Positions 55,607-64,000 of a stretch of 64,000 nucleotides of DNA are shown piece by piece. The DNA is taken from the NCBI GenBank assembly GCA_029242715.1, contig JAQWTL010000020.1, positions 124,001-188,000 of the forward strand, given 5' to 3'. A model generated the notes under the pieces. It worked only from the letters and a program-made list of their open reading frames with translations, made no database searches and had not been told where the DNA came from. This stretch comes from Phycisphaerales bacterium. GTDB taxonomy: Bacteria > Planctomycetota > Phycisphaerae > Phycisphaerales > SM1A02. The position numbers and the translations under genes are program-made. Position 1 is the stretch's first letter; every line of letters starts with the position of its first letter.

Positions 55607-56497
55607 ATGATGGACAGTAGCCCGATCACGAAAACCAAGACAACCGCATTGTTACTGGCCGATCCATCGCGACCAGAAGCCGTGGCCGCCCGTGACAAGA
55701 TCCAGAAGACTCTTGCCGAACTTGGCACACCATTCGTCAATGGTTCGATCAACGAAACAGAACCGATCCCCGGAAATCCCAAGCCCGATGTGGCCATAGT
55801 CATTGGCGGTGATGGGACGATGATTGCCCAGGCCAGAAGACTTGTCGATCACGGCATCCCAATGATTGGCGTGAACTGTGGAAGGCTGGGATTCCTGGCA
55901 CCGTTCAGCCCGGCAAGTTTCCAGGAGCATGCCCAATCCGTCCTGGGACCGAATCGAATTCTTGAACACCGCATGCTTCTTGAAGTCCGGATTGAGCCCG
56001 CCGATGGCAGCGAAGTGATTACTCGGCGTGCCATGAATGATGGACTGATCACAGCGGGCGAACCATTCCGAATGATCCAGATGTCCACCGCCATTGATGG
56101 ACAGGAGGGCCCCAAGCTCTCAGGCGACGGCCTGGTTGTCGCTACGCCGACTGGTTCAACTGGCCATAACGCCTCGACTGGGGGTCCCATCGTGGATCCT
56201 CGGCTCGACGCCATTATCGTGACACCCATCGCAGCACAGTCACTGGCCTTCCGCCCATTTGCACTGCATGGCCCATCCACTCTTGATGTGGTGCTTGACC
56301 AGGTCAACAAAGGCACGTCACTGGTCCTGGATGGCCAACGCCATGTTCCTCTTCAAAATGCGGATCGTGTCAGCTTTTCCCGCTACGACACCCTGATGGG
56401 ATTCGTCGCATGCCCTGGACACCCCTTCTGGCGAATTCTTCATGACAAGCTTGGCTGGGCTGCCCCACCAAGGGGTAGCGGCGGCGAGCCGTCATGA
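55607..56497 (+). CDS. nadK: NAD kinase
   Basis: 296 residues. Phosphorylates NAD to NADP. GGDGTM, the NCGRLGFLAPF loop, and ATPTGSTGHNASTGGPIVDP are family motifs; the usual N-E-x dyad appears as MNDGLI. The stop TAG of the ATPase gene overlaps the leader, and ATG 55607 or 55610 is used; the first is listed. Encoded within the same compact run as serS downstream. Confidence 0.95.
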   Translation: MMDSSPITKTKTTALLLADPSRPEAVAARDKIQKTLAELGTPFVNGSINETEPIPGNPKPDVAIVIGGDGTMIAQARRLVDHGIPMIGVNCGRLGFLAPFSPASFQEHAQSVLGPNRILEHRMLLEVRIEPADGSEVITRRAMNDGLITAGEPFRMIQMSTAIDGQEGPKLSGDGLVVATPTGSTGHNASTGGPIVDPRLDAIIVTPIAAQSLAFRPFALHGPSTLDVVLDQVNKGTSLVLDGQRHVPLQNADRVSFSRYDTLMGFVACPGHPFWRILHDKLGWAAPPRGSGGEPS

Positions 56498-56516
56498 CCG
56501 ATACCATGTCGGCCGC

Positions 56517-57920
56517 ATGATTGATCTGAAACTACTTCGAGAAGACCCCGACCAATTCATCCAGGGCGCTGCCGCCAAGGGGGTCGATGTCGATATCCCC
56601 CGCCTGCTGGAGCTTGACCAGCAGCGGCGGGAACTTCTGCAGCAACAGGAAGCCCTCCGGGCTGAACAGAAAAAGCTCGGCAAGGAAACCGGTCCGATGA
56701 TCGGGAAGCTCAAGGGTCAACTCAAAGGGGCAGAAGACTCCAATGTCGCGACACTCCAAGCAGAGATCGCTGAACTTGAAGCCCGGCCCGCTGCACTCAA
56801 GCAGCAGATCCAGGAACTTGATGATCTGCTCCTGGCCATCGAACCTGAATGGAAGACAATCCAGCTCAAAATCCCGCAACCACCAGACGCGGATGTCCCA
56901 CTGGGCAAGAGCGCCGAAGACAATGTCGAGATCCGTCGCTGGGCTCCGGATGACTGGGACTGGAACAAGTCTTTCCAGGAAAATCGCGGGTTTGAACCGA
57001 AGACTCACCTGGAACTGGTGAATGATCTCGGACTGGTTGATTTCGAACGTGGCGTGAAGGTTGCCGGCTCACGAAGCTACGTCATGACTGGAAACGGCAT
57101 GCTTCTCCATCAGGCGATACTCGCGATGGGAATGCAGCACATCACACAGGACCATGGGTTCAGGGCAACTTCCGTACCGGTTCTGGTACGAGAACAGGCC
57201 ATGGTGGGTACTGGATTTTTCCCGGGTGGCATCGAGCAGACTTATCACATTGATGCTGACAGCACCCCGGGACCAGGCCAGGACCTCTACCTGACCGGAA
57301 CTGGTGAAGTAGGACTGATGAGTTTGCATTCTGATGAAATCGTCGAGGCCAATCAATTGCCGATGAAGTATGCGACAGTCTCGACCTGCTTCCGACGAGA
57401 AGCCGGTGCGGCAGGCAAAGATACTGCAGGCCTGTATCGAATTCATCAGTTTGACAAGGTCGAACAGGTCGTCATCGATAAAGCTGACGAAGAAACCAGT
57501 CGAGCACATCATCAGGCGATGATCTCCATCGTCGAGAATCTGCTCCAGTCACTGCAATTGCCCTATCGACTTCTGCAGTGCTGTACTGGCGACCTTGGAA
57601 GCAAGAACGCGGACATGATCGACATCGAGTGCTGGATCCCGGGGCGTGGTGAAGAGGATGCCAATGGTCGACCTACAGGCGAGTTTGGCGAAACCCATTC
57701 TGCTTCCAGACTGTATGACTTCCAATGTCGCCGCCTGAATCTCCGCTACAGAGATGACAAAGGCAAGACCGTGTTCTGTCATTCATTGAACAACACCGTC
57801 GTCGCGAGCCCTCGCATTCTCATTCCGATCATCGAGATGCATCAGCAAGCGGATGGCAGTATTCAAATTCCAGAAGCACTGCGACCATTCATGAATGGCT
57901 GCGAACGCATCGGCAACTGA
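56517..57920 (+). CDS. serS: Seryl-tRNA synthetase
   Basis: 467 residues. N-terminal coiled-coil arm (LDQQRRELLQQQEALRAE ... LEARPAALKQQIQEL) that grips the long variable arm of tRNA-Ser, then the class II catalytic domain: CFRREAGAAGKDTAGLYR (motif 2) and NNTVVASPRILIPIIEMHQ (motif 3). About 40 residues longer than E. coli SerRS. ATG 56517 begins the conserved MIDLKLLRED start; the frame open from 56442 overlaps nadK. Cognate tRNA-Ser (GGA) is elsewhere in the window. Confidence 0.97.
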   Translation: MIDLKLLREDPDQFIQGAAAKGVDVDIPRLLELDQQRRELLQQQEALRAEQKKLGKETGPMIGKLKGQLKGAEDSNVATLQAEIAELEARPAALKQQIQELDDLLLAIEPEWKTIQLKIPQPPDADVPLGKSAEDNVEIRRWAPDDWDWNKSFQENRGFEPKTHLELVNDLGLVDFERGVKVAGSRSYVMTGNGMLLHQAILAMGMQHITQDHGFRATSVPVLVREQAMVGTGFFPGGIEQTYHIDADSTPGPGQDLYLTGTGEVGLMSLHSDEIVEANQLPMKYATVSTCFRREAGAAGKDTAGLYRIHQFDKVEQVVIDKADEETSRAHHQAMISIVENLLQSLQLPYRLLQCCTGDLGSKNADMIDIECWIPGRGEEDANGRPTGEFGETHSASRLYDFQCRRLNLRYRDDKGKTVFCHSLNNTVVASPRILIPIIEMHQQADGSIQIPEALRPFMNGCERIGN

Positions 57921-57926
57921 TTGCAA

Positions 57927-58298
57927 TCAGTGCCCTGCAACTTGACGCAGACGATCTGCCGCCGTTTCGTCATACAGGCCCTTCTTGCCGAACCCGGGAT
58001 GAGCACCGAGTTTTTCTGCGTTGGCCTGATGTTCCTCAAGGTCCGAAATCAAAAGCACCTTCGCACCCGGCAGCCCTTTGACTCGCGACTCGATGAGATC
58101 CATGCCTGACTGTCCGACGGCAAAGGCACCATCAAGTATCCGATTGACCAGCCAAACGGATTCTTCCCCGTAATGATCCGAAAGAGACTCATCATCATTG
58201 ATCGAGTGGACGGCAGCGCCTGGAAGAACTCGGTCCACCATACCCTTGAGCATGAAAGCATCGGGTGTGCAATGCCCGACAAGTACAACGTTCATCAT
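57927..58298 (-). CDS. Uncharacterised 123-residue protein coupled to tilS
   Basis: No family recognised with confidence. An N-terminal MNVVLVGHCTPDAFMLK and a later LPGAKVLLISDLEEHQANAE give a receiver-like or Rossmann-like alpha/beta impression, without a clear phospho-acceptor Asp pocket. No signal peptide. ATG 58298 overlaps the TGA of tilS (ATGA) and has AGGAG inside the tilS end, so it is co-translated with the tRNA lysidine synthase. Last gene of the right-hand minus-strand run. Confidence 0.65.
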   Translation of the reverse strand: MMNVVLVGHCTPDAFMLKGMVDRVLPGAAVHSINDDESLSDHYGEESVWLVNRILDGAFAVGQSGMDLIESRVKGLPGAKVLLISDLEEHQANAEKLGAHPGFGKKGLYDETAADRLRQVAGH

Positions 58299-59338
58299 GA
58301 GTCTCCTGGAATCTTCTCAATACGAATTTTACGAGCCTCAAGGATGATAGTCAGGCCAGAACCAACTTCAAAGCATCTTCGATGCTCTCGATGATCACCC
58401 ACTGCCTCAGCTGCCGAAAACAAAGCCTTATGTGACAGTCTGTCTGATCCAATGTCCCCGACTGACAAGAGCGATCGACGCAGACCACTGGCGATGACCG
58501 CTACCGGCAAACCAGATACATCACCTCGTGACCATTCTGTGCAATTCGGTTTGCCGAAAATGGAAGCTACCAATCCTTCCAACGCGGTTGCAGCAATCGA
58601 CTGGAGATCTGCGGTAGCGGCTACGCGGGCCGCAACCCCTGGCCACATGTTCTCAAGTACCGGCAGGACATCACTGCGAAGCCTGCCACGCTGGGTGTTG
58701 ATATCAACATTGCCCGGGTCGTCACACCAGGTGATTTCAGCCGCATGACACAGTTCTGCTGCTTCCTGACGGGAAATGCCCAGCATCGGCCGAACAAGCC
58801 CAATACCCTTTTTCAACTCACGGGATCGCGGCATCCCGGCCAGACCCGCAGGACCAGCTCCTCTGCCAAGCGCCGCCAGGATTGTCTCCAACTGATCCTC
58901 CGCGTGATGACCTGTCGCCACCAGGCTTGAGCGGCAGTCAAGAGCTGCACTTGCCAGAGCGTCATATCGCAATCGACGCGCTTCCTCTGGCGTTCCTTCG
59001 ACAAGCTGAAGATCTCGAACTTCTGCTGGCACATCAAGGCTCGCCGCTACCGCCAGAACATGCGATGCTTCATCATCAGCTTCAGGTCTCAGATGGTGGT
59101 GCACATGCACCACCCGCGGAAGAATCGCAAAGGTATCGTGCTCTCGAAGAATCGCTGATGCGATGAGTAATGCAATCGAATCACGACCCCCACTCACTGC
59201 AAGCACCACAGGCCCTGGCTCCTCGCCGCCACACGCCCGTCGAAAGCCCAACTCGATCTCGTGAACGAGTTGGTGACGACGCGCTTTCAGCGGAATGCCA
59301 TCGTTGGATGCACCGGTTTGAGGAGGCTCTTGTTCCAT
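58295..59338 (-). CDS. tilS: tRNA(Ile)-lysidine synthase
   Basis: 347 residues. Modifies C34 of tRNA-Ile(CAU) to lysidine so that it reads AUA. PP-loop ATP-binding motif SGGRDSIALL, HVHHHLRPEAD and the GHHAEDQLETIL motif are clear; the C-terminal domain is the short form. ATG 59338 lies 14 bp after the astD stop, an unusual partnership of RNA modification with an amino-acid catabolic run. Confidence 0.93.
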   Translation of the reverse strand: MEQEPPQTGASNDGIPLKARRHQLVHEIELGFRRACGGEEPGPVVLAVSGGRDSIALLIASAILREHDTFAILPRVVHVHHHLRPEADDEASHVLAVAASLDVPAEVRDLQLVEGTPEEARRLRYDALASAALDCRSSLVATGHHAEDQLETILAALGRGAGPAGLAGMPRSRELKKGIGLVRPMLGISRQEAAELCHAAEITWCDDPGNVDINTQRGRLRSDVLPVLENMWPGVAARVAATADLQSIAATALEGLVASIFGKPNCTEWSRGDVSGLPVAVIASGLRRSLLSVGDIGSDRLSHKALFSAAEAVGDHREHRRCFEVGSGLTIILEARKIRIEKIPGDS

Positions 59339-59352
59339 GACTTGTGATGCTA

Positions 59353-60852
59353 TCAGTCCCCGGCCTCATCGGATCGAAGCCACTGGTCCTTGAAGGTCAT
59401 GCCTGCAGGAACTGGAATTTCGGACCCCGGCTGAAGGAGGCTCGCCACCGGATAGGCACACGAGTCGATAGCGAGTGCAGCGGCGGGACGATGGTTACCA
59501 CTATGACCTACACCACCAAAGGGCAGTCGACTGGAAGCACCTGCCGTGCCTACGTTCCAGTTCAGACATCCGGTGGAGATATCAGCGAAACAACGATCAA
59601 AGACCGCCTCATCCTTGGTAAAGACCGAGGCTGCCAGCCCGTACCGCGTCTGCCTTGCCTGATGAATCGCTTCATCGAGTGATGAAACGGTTGCGATCTG
59701 GACAAGTGGTCCGAAGATCTCCTCATCGTGATCCAGGCTGAAACCATCAACTTCGATGATGCCTGCCGAAAGGAACCAACCATCGCAAGGGAGTTCCACA
59801 GCCGGTACCAGTGAACGACCACCTCTTGAAATGATGGCCCGTTGTGCATCAAGAACACGCGCCCTTGCGGCCTCTGTAATCAATGGACCCATGAATGGTG
59901 CAACAGGATCATCATGGGCACCAACCAGAAGTGTTGTTGCCACGGTGCACAGTGCCGCGAGAAACTCATCCGCAACCTTTTCATGAACCAGGATTCGACG
60001 TGTACAGGTGCAACGCTGGCCAGTCGTGGCAAAGGCAGCACGTGCACATTCAATCACAGCAAGACGAAGATCGGCATCTTCGTGAACGATGGCTGGATTG
60101 TTCCCGCCGAGTTCCAAGGCAACCAGACGTCCCGGAGTATCGAGGTTCTGCTCAAGGATGCTTCTGCCGACAGGCCAGGATCCCGTGAACAGAATGCCAT
60201 TCACATCATCATGAGTGCACAGTGCCCTGGATTCCTCCACTTGTCCTTGAACGACGTTGAAGACGCCTGGCGGCAGGCCGGCCTCCTGCATCAGTTCACC
60301 CAGACGCTGACCCACAGCGGGTGCCAGTTCAGAGGGCTTGAACACCACCGTGTTGCCCGCCAACATTGCGGGAACAAACTGACCATTTGGAAGATGAGCC
60401 GGAAAGTTGAATGGTCCGATCACAGCCATGACACCATGAGGTCGATAGCGACATCGGCCGGTCCGACCCGTACCTGCTTCTGCAGTCCAATCCCGTATGC
60501 GGCCAGCAACGGCATCCTCAAGAGTGAGATCAACCTTCCCGCCCAGTGCCGTTGCCTCGATCCGTGCCTCTGAACGGGGCTTGCCAACCTCCCTTGCAAT
60601 CAGATCAGCAAGTTCGTCAACATGCGCAGCAGTGATATCTCGCCAACGGCGAAGATGTTCTGCACGCGCCTCCAATGAGAGCGCAGACCATGAACCAAAT
60701 GCCTTTCGGGCTGCCATCACCGCATCGTCAACGTGTGAAAGACATGGCGTGCCTGACCAGATCACTGAATCTGGACGAGCGGGGTCCGTTGACACCAGGT
60801 TATCGCCCTGGATGGAACAGTGAACGCCATCAATCACATCATGACTGCTCAT
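59353..60852 (-). CDS. astD: Succinylglutamate-semialdehyde dehydrogenase
   Basis: 499 residues. NAD-dependent oxidation of succinylglutamate semialdehyde, fourth step of arginine succinyltransferase catabolism. ALDH motifs: FNFPAHLPNGQFVPAMLAGN, LELGGNNPAIV (catalytic Glu), and FATTGQRCTC (catalytic Cys). RLPFGGVGHSGNHRP is typical of AstD. ATG 60852 overlaps the astA stop (ATGA); a longer frame upstream is a shadow of astA. Confidence 0.93.
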   Translation of the reverse strand: MSSHDVIDGVHCSIQGDNLVSTDPARPDSVIWSGTPCLSHVDDAVMAARKAFGSWSALSLEARAEHLRRWRDITAAHVDELADLIAREVGKPRSEARIEATALGGKVDLTLEDAVAGRIRDWTAEAGTGRTGRCRYRPHGVMAVIGPFNFPAHLPNGQFVPAMLAGNTVVFKPSELAPAVGQRLGELMQEAGLPPGVFNVVQGQVEESRALCTHDDVNGILFTGSWPVGRSILEQNLDTPGRLVALELGGNNPAIVHEDADLRLAVIECARAAFATTGQRCTCTRRILVHEKVADEFLAALCTVATTLLVGAHDDPVAPFMGPLITEAARARVLDAQRAIISRGGRSLVPAVELPCDGWFLSAGIIEVDGFSLDHDEEIFGPLVQIATVSSLDEAIHQARQTRYGLAASVFTKDEAVFDRCFADISTGCLNWNVGTAGASSRLPFGGVGHSGNHRPAAALAIDSCAYPVASLLQPGSEIPVPAGMTFKDQWLRSDEAGD

Positions 60853-61913
60853 GAAGTGACCGATTCCTGCCTCGCCTGGTCTGCCATTTTGCCCGCTGTT
60901 GACTGTGGCGTGTAATGAAGTTTCTGACCTGGCTTCAAGCGAAGCATGTCCGCAGCCTGCCCTGGCAGATGCATGGCATCGCCTTCTTCCTGGTAGGCAC
61001 AACGGACCGCTCGGAAGTCCGCACCTTCATGGATACAGACGATTGCGGATGGCAGCGATGAAACATCTTCGACCGTACCCGCGAATGTCGCGGATTTCGT
61101 ATCACGCACCAATGGGATCTCATCACGAACGGCCTCGAGATACGGCCCTCCGTCGAAGGGATCCACCTCATCATTGTGCTGGAAGCCCAGTCGCTCAAGC
61201 ATGCGCTGAGCCGGAACAGCCGCCGGACTGACATGCCCGATCAAGCGACGAGCCTCAGCAGGCAGAAGAGACGCATAGATCTCGATATCAGGGAAGAGCG
61301 ATGTGATGAATTCCTTGGATGTCCTGCTGAAAGCATCTGCTTCCTTGTAGGACAGATTGATGAAGCGACGCCCCAGATGATCCCAGAGCATGGTGCGGCC
61401 ATCGGGTGTCAATGTGCCCATGATTTCACCAATGATTCGATTGGAAAAATCAGCAGGATGCATGCCGATGAAAGTGAATCGCACCTTGCTCAGAAGGGAA
61501 CCAAGTCGATCTGCTGTTCCACGATAGGCCGATGAGAGAACCAGTCCCCCTACTTCCGTGGATGCGGATGTGTCCTGACAGAGTTGCAGCGTGATCTGCA
61601 CATGACCCGTCTGCAGGTCACGGCTGTAATGCTCACGCTTCCTTACCTTCAAAACGAGTCGGGGCAACTCCTCAGTGCCTTTTCCCGCGATGAGACTGGA
61701 TGTGCCTACAACCTTTCCGGAGTCGGGCTCGACAACCGCGAATACGTACTGTCGTTCGCTGGCAGGAATCTTCCCGAGGAAACTGCGCCTCGATTTCACC
61801 AGCAAATCGCGCAGTGCGAGCGTGTCACCTGGCAGGTTGTTGGAATGGACCGTCTTTGCCAGCCGCAGCAGGGAATCCTGATCATCGGTCATCGCGCTTC
61901 GCAGGAGGAACAT
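60849..61913 (-). CDS. astA: Arginine N-succinyltransferase
   Basis: 354 residues. Transfers the succinyl group of succinyl-CoA to arginine (and possibly ornithine), first step of the AST pathway. FLLRSAMTDDQDSLLRLA start, VVGTSSLIAGKG, GLVLSSAYRGT, MGTLTPDGRTMLWDHLGRRF and SPAAVPAQRMLERLGF are the family landmarks. Its ATG shares one base with the stop of the aminotransferase gene (TGATG) and its stop overlaps astD. Confidence 0.94.
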   Translation of the reverse strand: MFLLRSAMTDDQDSLLRLAKTVHSNNLPGDTLALRDLLVKSRRSFLGKIPASERQYVFAVVEPDSGKVVGTSSLIAGKGTEELPRLVLKVRKREHYSRDLQTGHVQITLQLCQDTSASTEVGGLVLSSAYRGTADRLGSLLSKVRFTFIGMHPADFSNRIIGEIMGTLTPDGRTMLWDHLGRRFINLSYKEADAFSRTSKEFITSLFPDIEIYASLLPAEARRLIGHVSPAAVPAQRMLERLGFQHNDEVDPFDGGPYLEAVRDEIPLVRDTKSATFAGTVEDVSSLPSAIVCIHEGADFRAVRCAYQEEGDAMHLPGQAADMLRLKPGQKLHYTPQSTAGKMADQARQESVTS

Positions 61914-63346
61914 CAGGAACCATCCTCCAGCACATCACTGACGATGGAAAGAACCGACTCGATATCGGCTTCCTGAAGGACACCAACTGGCGGAAGGAAC
62001 CGAAGGTGAAATGGCCCATGGCCACAGGAGAAAGCAATCACTCCTGCATCCAGCAATCTCATCAGCAACGCCTTGATCCTTGCGCCATCGCCACCATATG
62101 GGGTCAGTCGCATCATGCCACCTGCCCCGCCGATGACTTCATCAAGTTCAGCCGGACTGTTGTGATCATGCATGGAAGGAAAATGCGAGGGCGATGACTG
62201 CACGAGTTTTTCAGCAAACCGACGGAAAGCCTTGTGCAGTCGGGCATGCCGCCCATCTTCCCCATAAGCACCTTCCTGCTGCAGTCGTTCCAACATTCGG
62301 CGGCCCACCCTCAGGGAAGCCGTTGAACCGATGAAGGTAGCACTGAGCAGACCGGGTTTCGGGTTCATATCGGGGGTATAGAGCGTGGCACAGACCTGTG
62401 ACATCTTGCCGACTGTGACCACGTCGGGCTCAAGATCAAGCCATTGATACCGGAACATCGCCTCGGTTCGACCAAAGCTCTGTACCTCATCAAACCATAC
62501 GGGGATTCCCGCTTCGCGTGCACGCTCCATCAATGGAAGGAAGAAGGAACGTGGCGCAACATTGAATCCACCTTCGCCCTGGAGCGGCTCCAGCGCAAGA
62601 CAGGCATGTTGCCCCGGGTAACGTCGAATGGCGTGATCAAGCTGTTCAACAGCTCGTTCAGTAGATCCCTCGGGATCCGCTGCATTGAAGTAAGGCAGAT
62701 GCTCGACCTCGAGATTCAGCGCCAGACCCTGTCGAGCCCCCGCGCTGTCTCCCACTTGTGCCATGGTTGTGGTTCTACCAGCGAAGCAGTGCTCAAAGGT
62801 CAGGACACGCGGTGCCCCATTCGTCTTCTGCATGCAGATCTTGAGGGCATTCTCATTGGCCAACGCCCCTGAGTTGGTGAGGAAGCAGTGAGCCAGCTTT
62901 CTTGGGCCATCCTTGGCGGCACCTGCGAGGAGGCACTCGGCGAAATTCGCCGCATCCTCATTGCACTGAAGGTTGCCCTGCATGACGACATCACCTGTTG
63001 CAGCCACGAGTGCCGTTCGGATGATGTCCAGATCCCCATGACCAAATGCCTGCACACCGATCCCGGTAATGAAATCGTATTTCACAGAACCATCAGTCAG
63101 TTCGACCAGAGCACCTCGCCCCAATCCTGAGCCCATCAATGGAAAGACAAGGCCCCGACCTCTTGCCTCGCCATAGGCCTGAATGACCTTCTCGGCAGAG
63201 GCTTGCCTGGCTGGATCGGGACCTCTCACACCATGAAGGGTCGATTGTGCCTGCTGTATTCCAGCGATGACACTCTCGATGGCGGCCTGAACCTCGGGCG
63301 TGGCGATGGCTGGATGGAGCCCCTGGATGGACGTTCCTGTTGTCAT
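61913..63346 (-). CDS. Class III aminotransferase, AstC-like
   Basis: 477 residues, fold-type I PLP enzyme of the acetylornithine/succinylornithine group, longer than AstC (about 406). TNSGALANENALKICM is the phosphate-binding loop, WFDEVQSFGRTEA holds the PLP-binding Asp, and the Schiff-base Lys is in TVGKMSQVCAT. Given astA and astD directly downstream it probably handles succinylornithine or ornithine; lysine-6-aminotransferase-like specificity cannot be excluded. N-terminal 70 residues are an extension. Coupled to astA by TGATG. SD weak. Confidence 0.83.
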   Translation of the reverse strand: MTTGTSIQGLHPAIATPEVQAAIESVIAGIQQAQSTLHGVRGPDPARQASAEKVIQAYGEARGRGLVFPLMGSGLGRGALVELTDGSVKYDFITGIGVQAFGHGDLDIIRTALVAATGDVVMQGNLQCNEDAANFAECLLAGAAKDGPRKLAHCFLTNSGALANENALKICMQKTNGAPRVLTFEHCFAGRTTTMAQVGDSAGARQGLALNLEVEHLPYFNAADPEGSTERAVEQLDHAIRRYPGQHACLALEPLQGEGGFNVAPRSFFLPLMERAREAGIPVWFDEVQSFGRTEAMFRYQWLDLEPDVVTVGKMSQVCATLYTPDMNPKPGLLSATFIGSTASLRVGRRMLERLQQEGAYGEDGRHARLHKAFRRFAEKLVQSSPSHFPSMHDHNSPAELDEVIGGAGGMMRLTPYGGDGARIKALLMRLLDAGVIAFSCGHGPFHLRFLPPVGVLQEADIESVLSIVSDVLEDGS

Positions 63347-63393
63347 GGGTGTCCCATTGTATTGACTGGAAGGAACCTGGGAGCCAGACCGTC

Positions 63394-64000
63394 TCAGGAA
63401 CCTCGATCAAAGCCAAGGGTGACCCAAACCCCTCGATCGGCCCCGCCCCGACAGGCCTCAAAGGTCCGAGTCTCAGGAATGCCGATTGTGCAGGCATTCG
63501 TCGTCGTTGGCTCGCCATCTTCTGGAATCCTGTTGATGGAAAGGGCACCATCTGAACGGTCCGACATCATCACTCGAACATGTTCAGGAGTCAGCTTTCC
63601 CTTGGCGAGGATTTCTGTGGCACGTGCAAGGCGTGCACAACTGCTGGGTTGAGGTGGCTCGCCTTCCATTTCGACATGTGAAGTTTCAAGACAGTGATTT
63701 GTCTGAACCAGGACCGTATCGTCAAGCGGTCTTTGGACAACATGATCTGCAGAACATTCCAGTTCAACGCCCCCTGAGGCATCGGCATACCAGTACGTAT
63801 GGGCCGCAGCACGTGGCGCCTCCATGACCAGCTTGACCGCAGATCGGTGGTCCTGTTCACGAATGACACGATGCTGGATATCGAGATATCCAACACCGGG
63901 CCTGGCACCACGAACCTTGATATTCGTCGTTCCCACCCAGAGACCATGTTCATTCATTCCAATCAAGGTCGGTGCACCGGCAACGGTGACACTCCATGTT
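63394..64000 (-). CDS. C45 (acyl-transferase/Ntn-hydrolase) family protein, C-terminal part (cut by window edge)
   Basis: The last 202 codons of a gene whose start lies to the right of the window. TLIGMNEHGLWVGTTNIKV and RCTIG-like later strands match the C45/acyl-CoA:6-aminopenicillanate acyltransferase family, Ntn hydrolases that cleave amide bonds after self-processing at an N-terminal Cys (not visible here). QTNHCLET and RATEILAKGKLT are also family-like. It precedes the AstC-like gene by 47 bp on the same strand, so a role in releasing or processing an arginine-linked amide is possible. Confidence 0.75.
   Translation of the reverse strand, partial: TWSVTVAGAPTLIGMNEHGLWVGTTNIKVRGARPGVGYLDIQHRVIREQDHRSAVKLVMEAPRAAAHTYWYADASGGVELECSADHVVQRPLDDTVLVQTNHCLETSHVEMEGEPPQPSSCARLARATEILAKGKLTPEHVRVMMSDRSDGALSINRIPEDGEPTTTNACTIGIPETRTFEACRGGADRGVWVTLGFDRGS

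Overview
The window reads as bacterial chromosome from a Gram-negative member of the Planctomycetota, most likely class Phycisphaerae and probably marine. This is inferred from several traits. Three places encode paired dockerin-like (EF-hand) segments of the NGDGxVDxxDLLxxLxAWG type that close or open secreted proteins. There is a sulfatase, a PhoD-like phosphatase, a giant DUF6797-like/LamG protein and a Cys-rich GACC-repeat protein. Four separate Na+-type symporters are present, and LpxB indicates an outer membrane. I cannot name a species. No phage, IS element, CRISPR array, rRNA or plasmid function was seen.

Left third (1-20.5 kb) is mostly envelope and secreted accessory functions: sulfatase (cut by the left edge), PHP-domain lipoprotein, a 1055-residue GACC-repeat/beta-helix/dockerin protein with a good promoter, an Old-Yellow-Enzyme-like flavoprotein, a DUF6797-like/LamG/propeller protein, then an SSS symporter bracketed by two tiny Tyr-rich secreted proteins. 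Next come SDR and STAS genes, PhoD, a region of decay (25-residue membrane peptide, dockerin remnant), VOC and YSC84 genes, an overlapping redoxin / cytochrome c-Cu monooxygenase pair, and a YHYH protein.

The middle (20.6-42.6 kb) is mainly housekeeping: upp, a PLP ammonia-lyase, tRNA-Pro and tRNA-Ser, lspA coupled to a DksA-like protein with a histone-like tail, accA, proC, an ABC exporter pair, a long UbiD decarboxylase, mltA, tatA, tRNA-Val, truB, an HNH protein, a double PPIase, a YkgJ protein, two adjacent Na+-amino-acid transporters that both carry large soluble inserts, a possible PD-(D/E)XK protein, and lpxB.

The right third (42.6-64 kb) holds aspS, a DAACS symporter, a trxB operon, a SIS isomerase, a MauE/DoxX-thioredoxin-like protein, an M20 peptidase, an 812-residue membrane protein beside an ABC ATPase, nadK and serS. 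On the minus strand follows a tightly coupled run: C45-type hydrolase (cut by the right edge), AstC-like aminotransferase, astA, astD, tilS and a 123-residue unknown. This run points to arginine/ornithine catabolism by the succinyl route, with astB and astE not in view.

Genes are densely packed, with many ATGA/TGATG/GTGA stop-start overlaps implying translational coupling. Start codons were chosen from Shine-Dalgarno (SD) position, signal peptides and family length, so several are shorter than the longest open frame. Functional calls rest on motif recognition, not on database searches.
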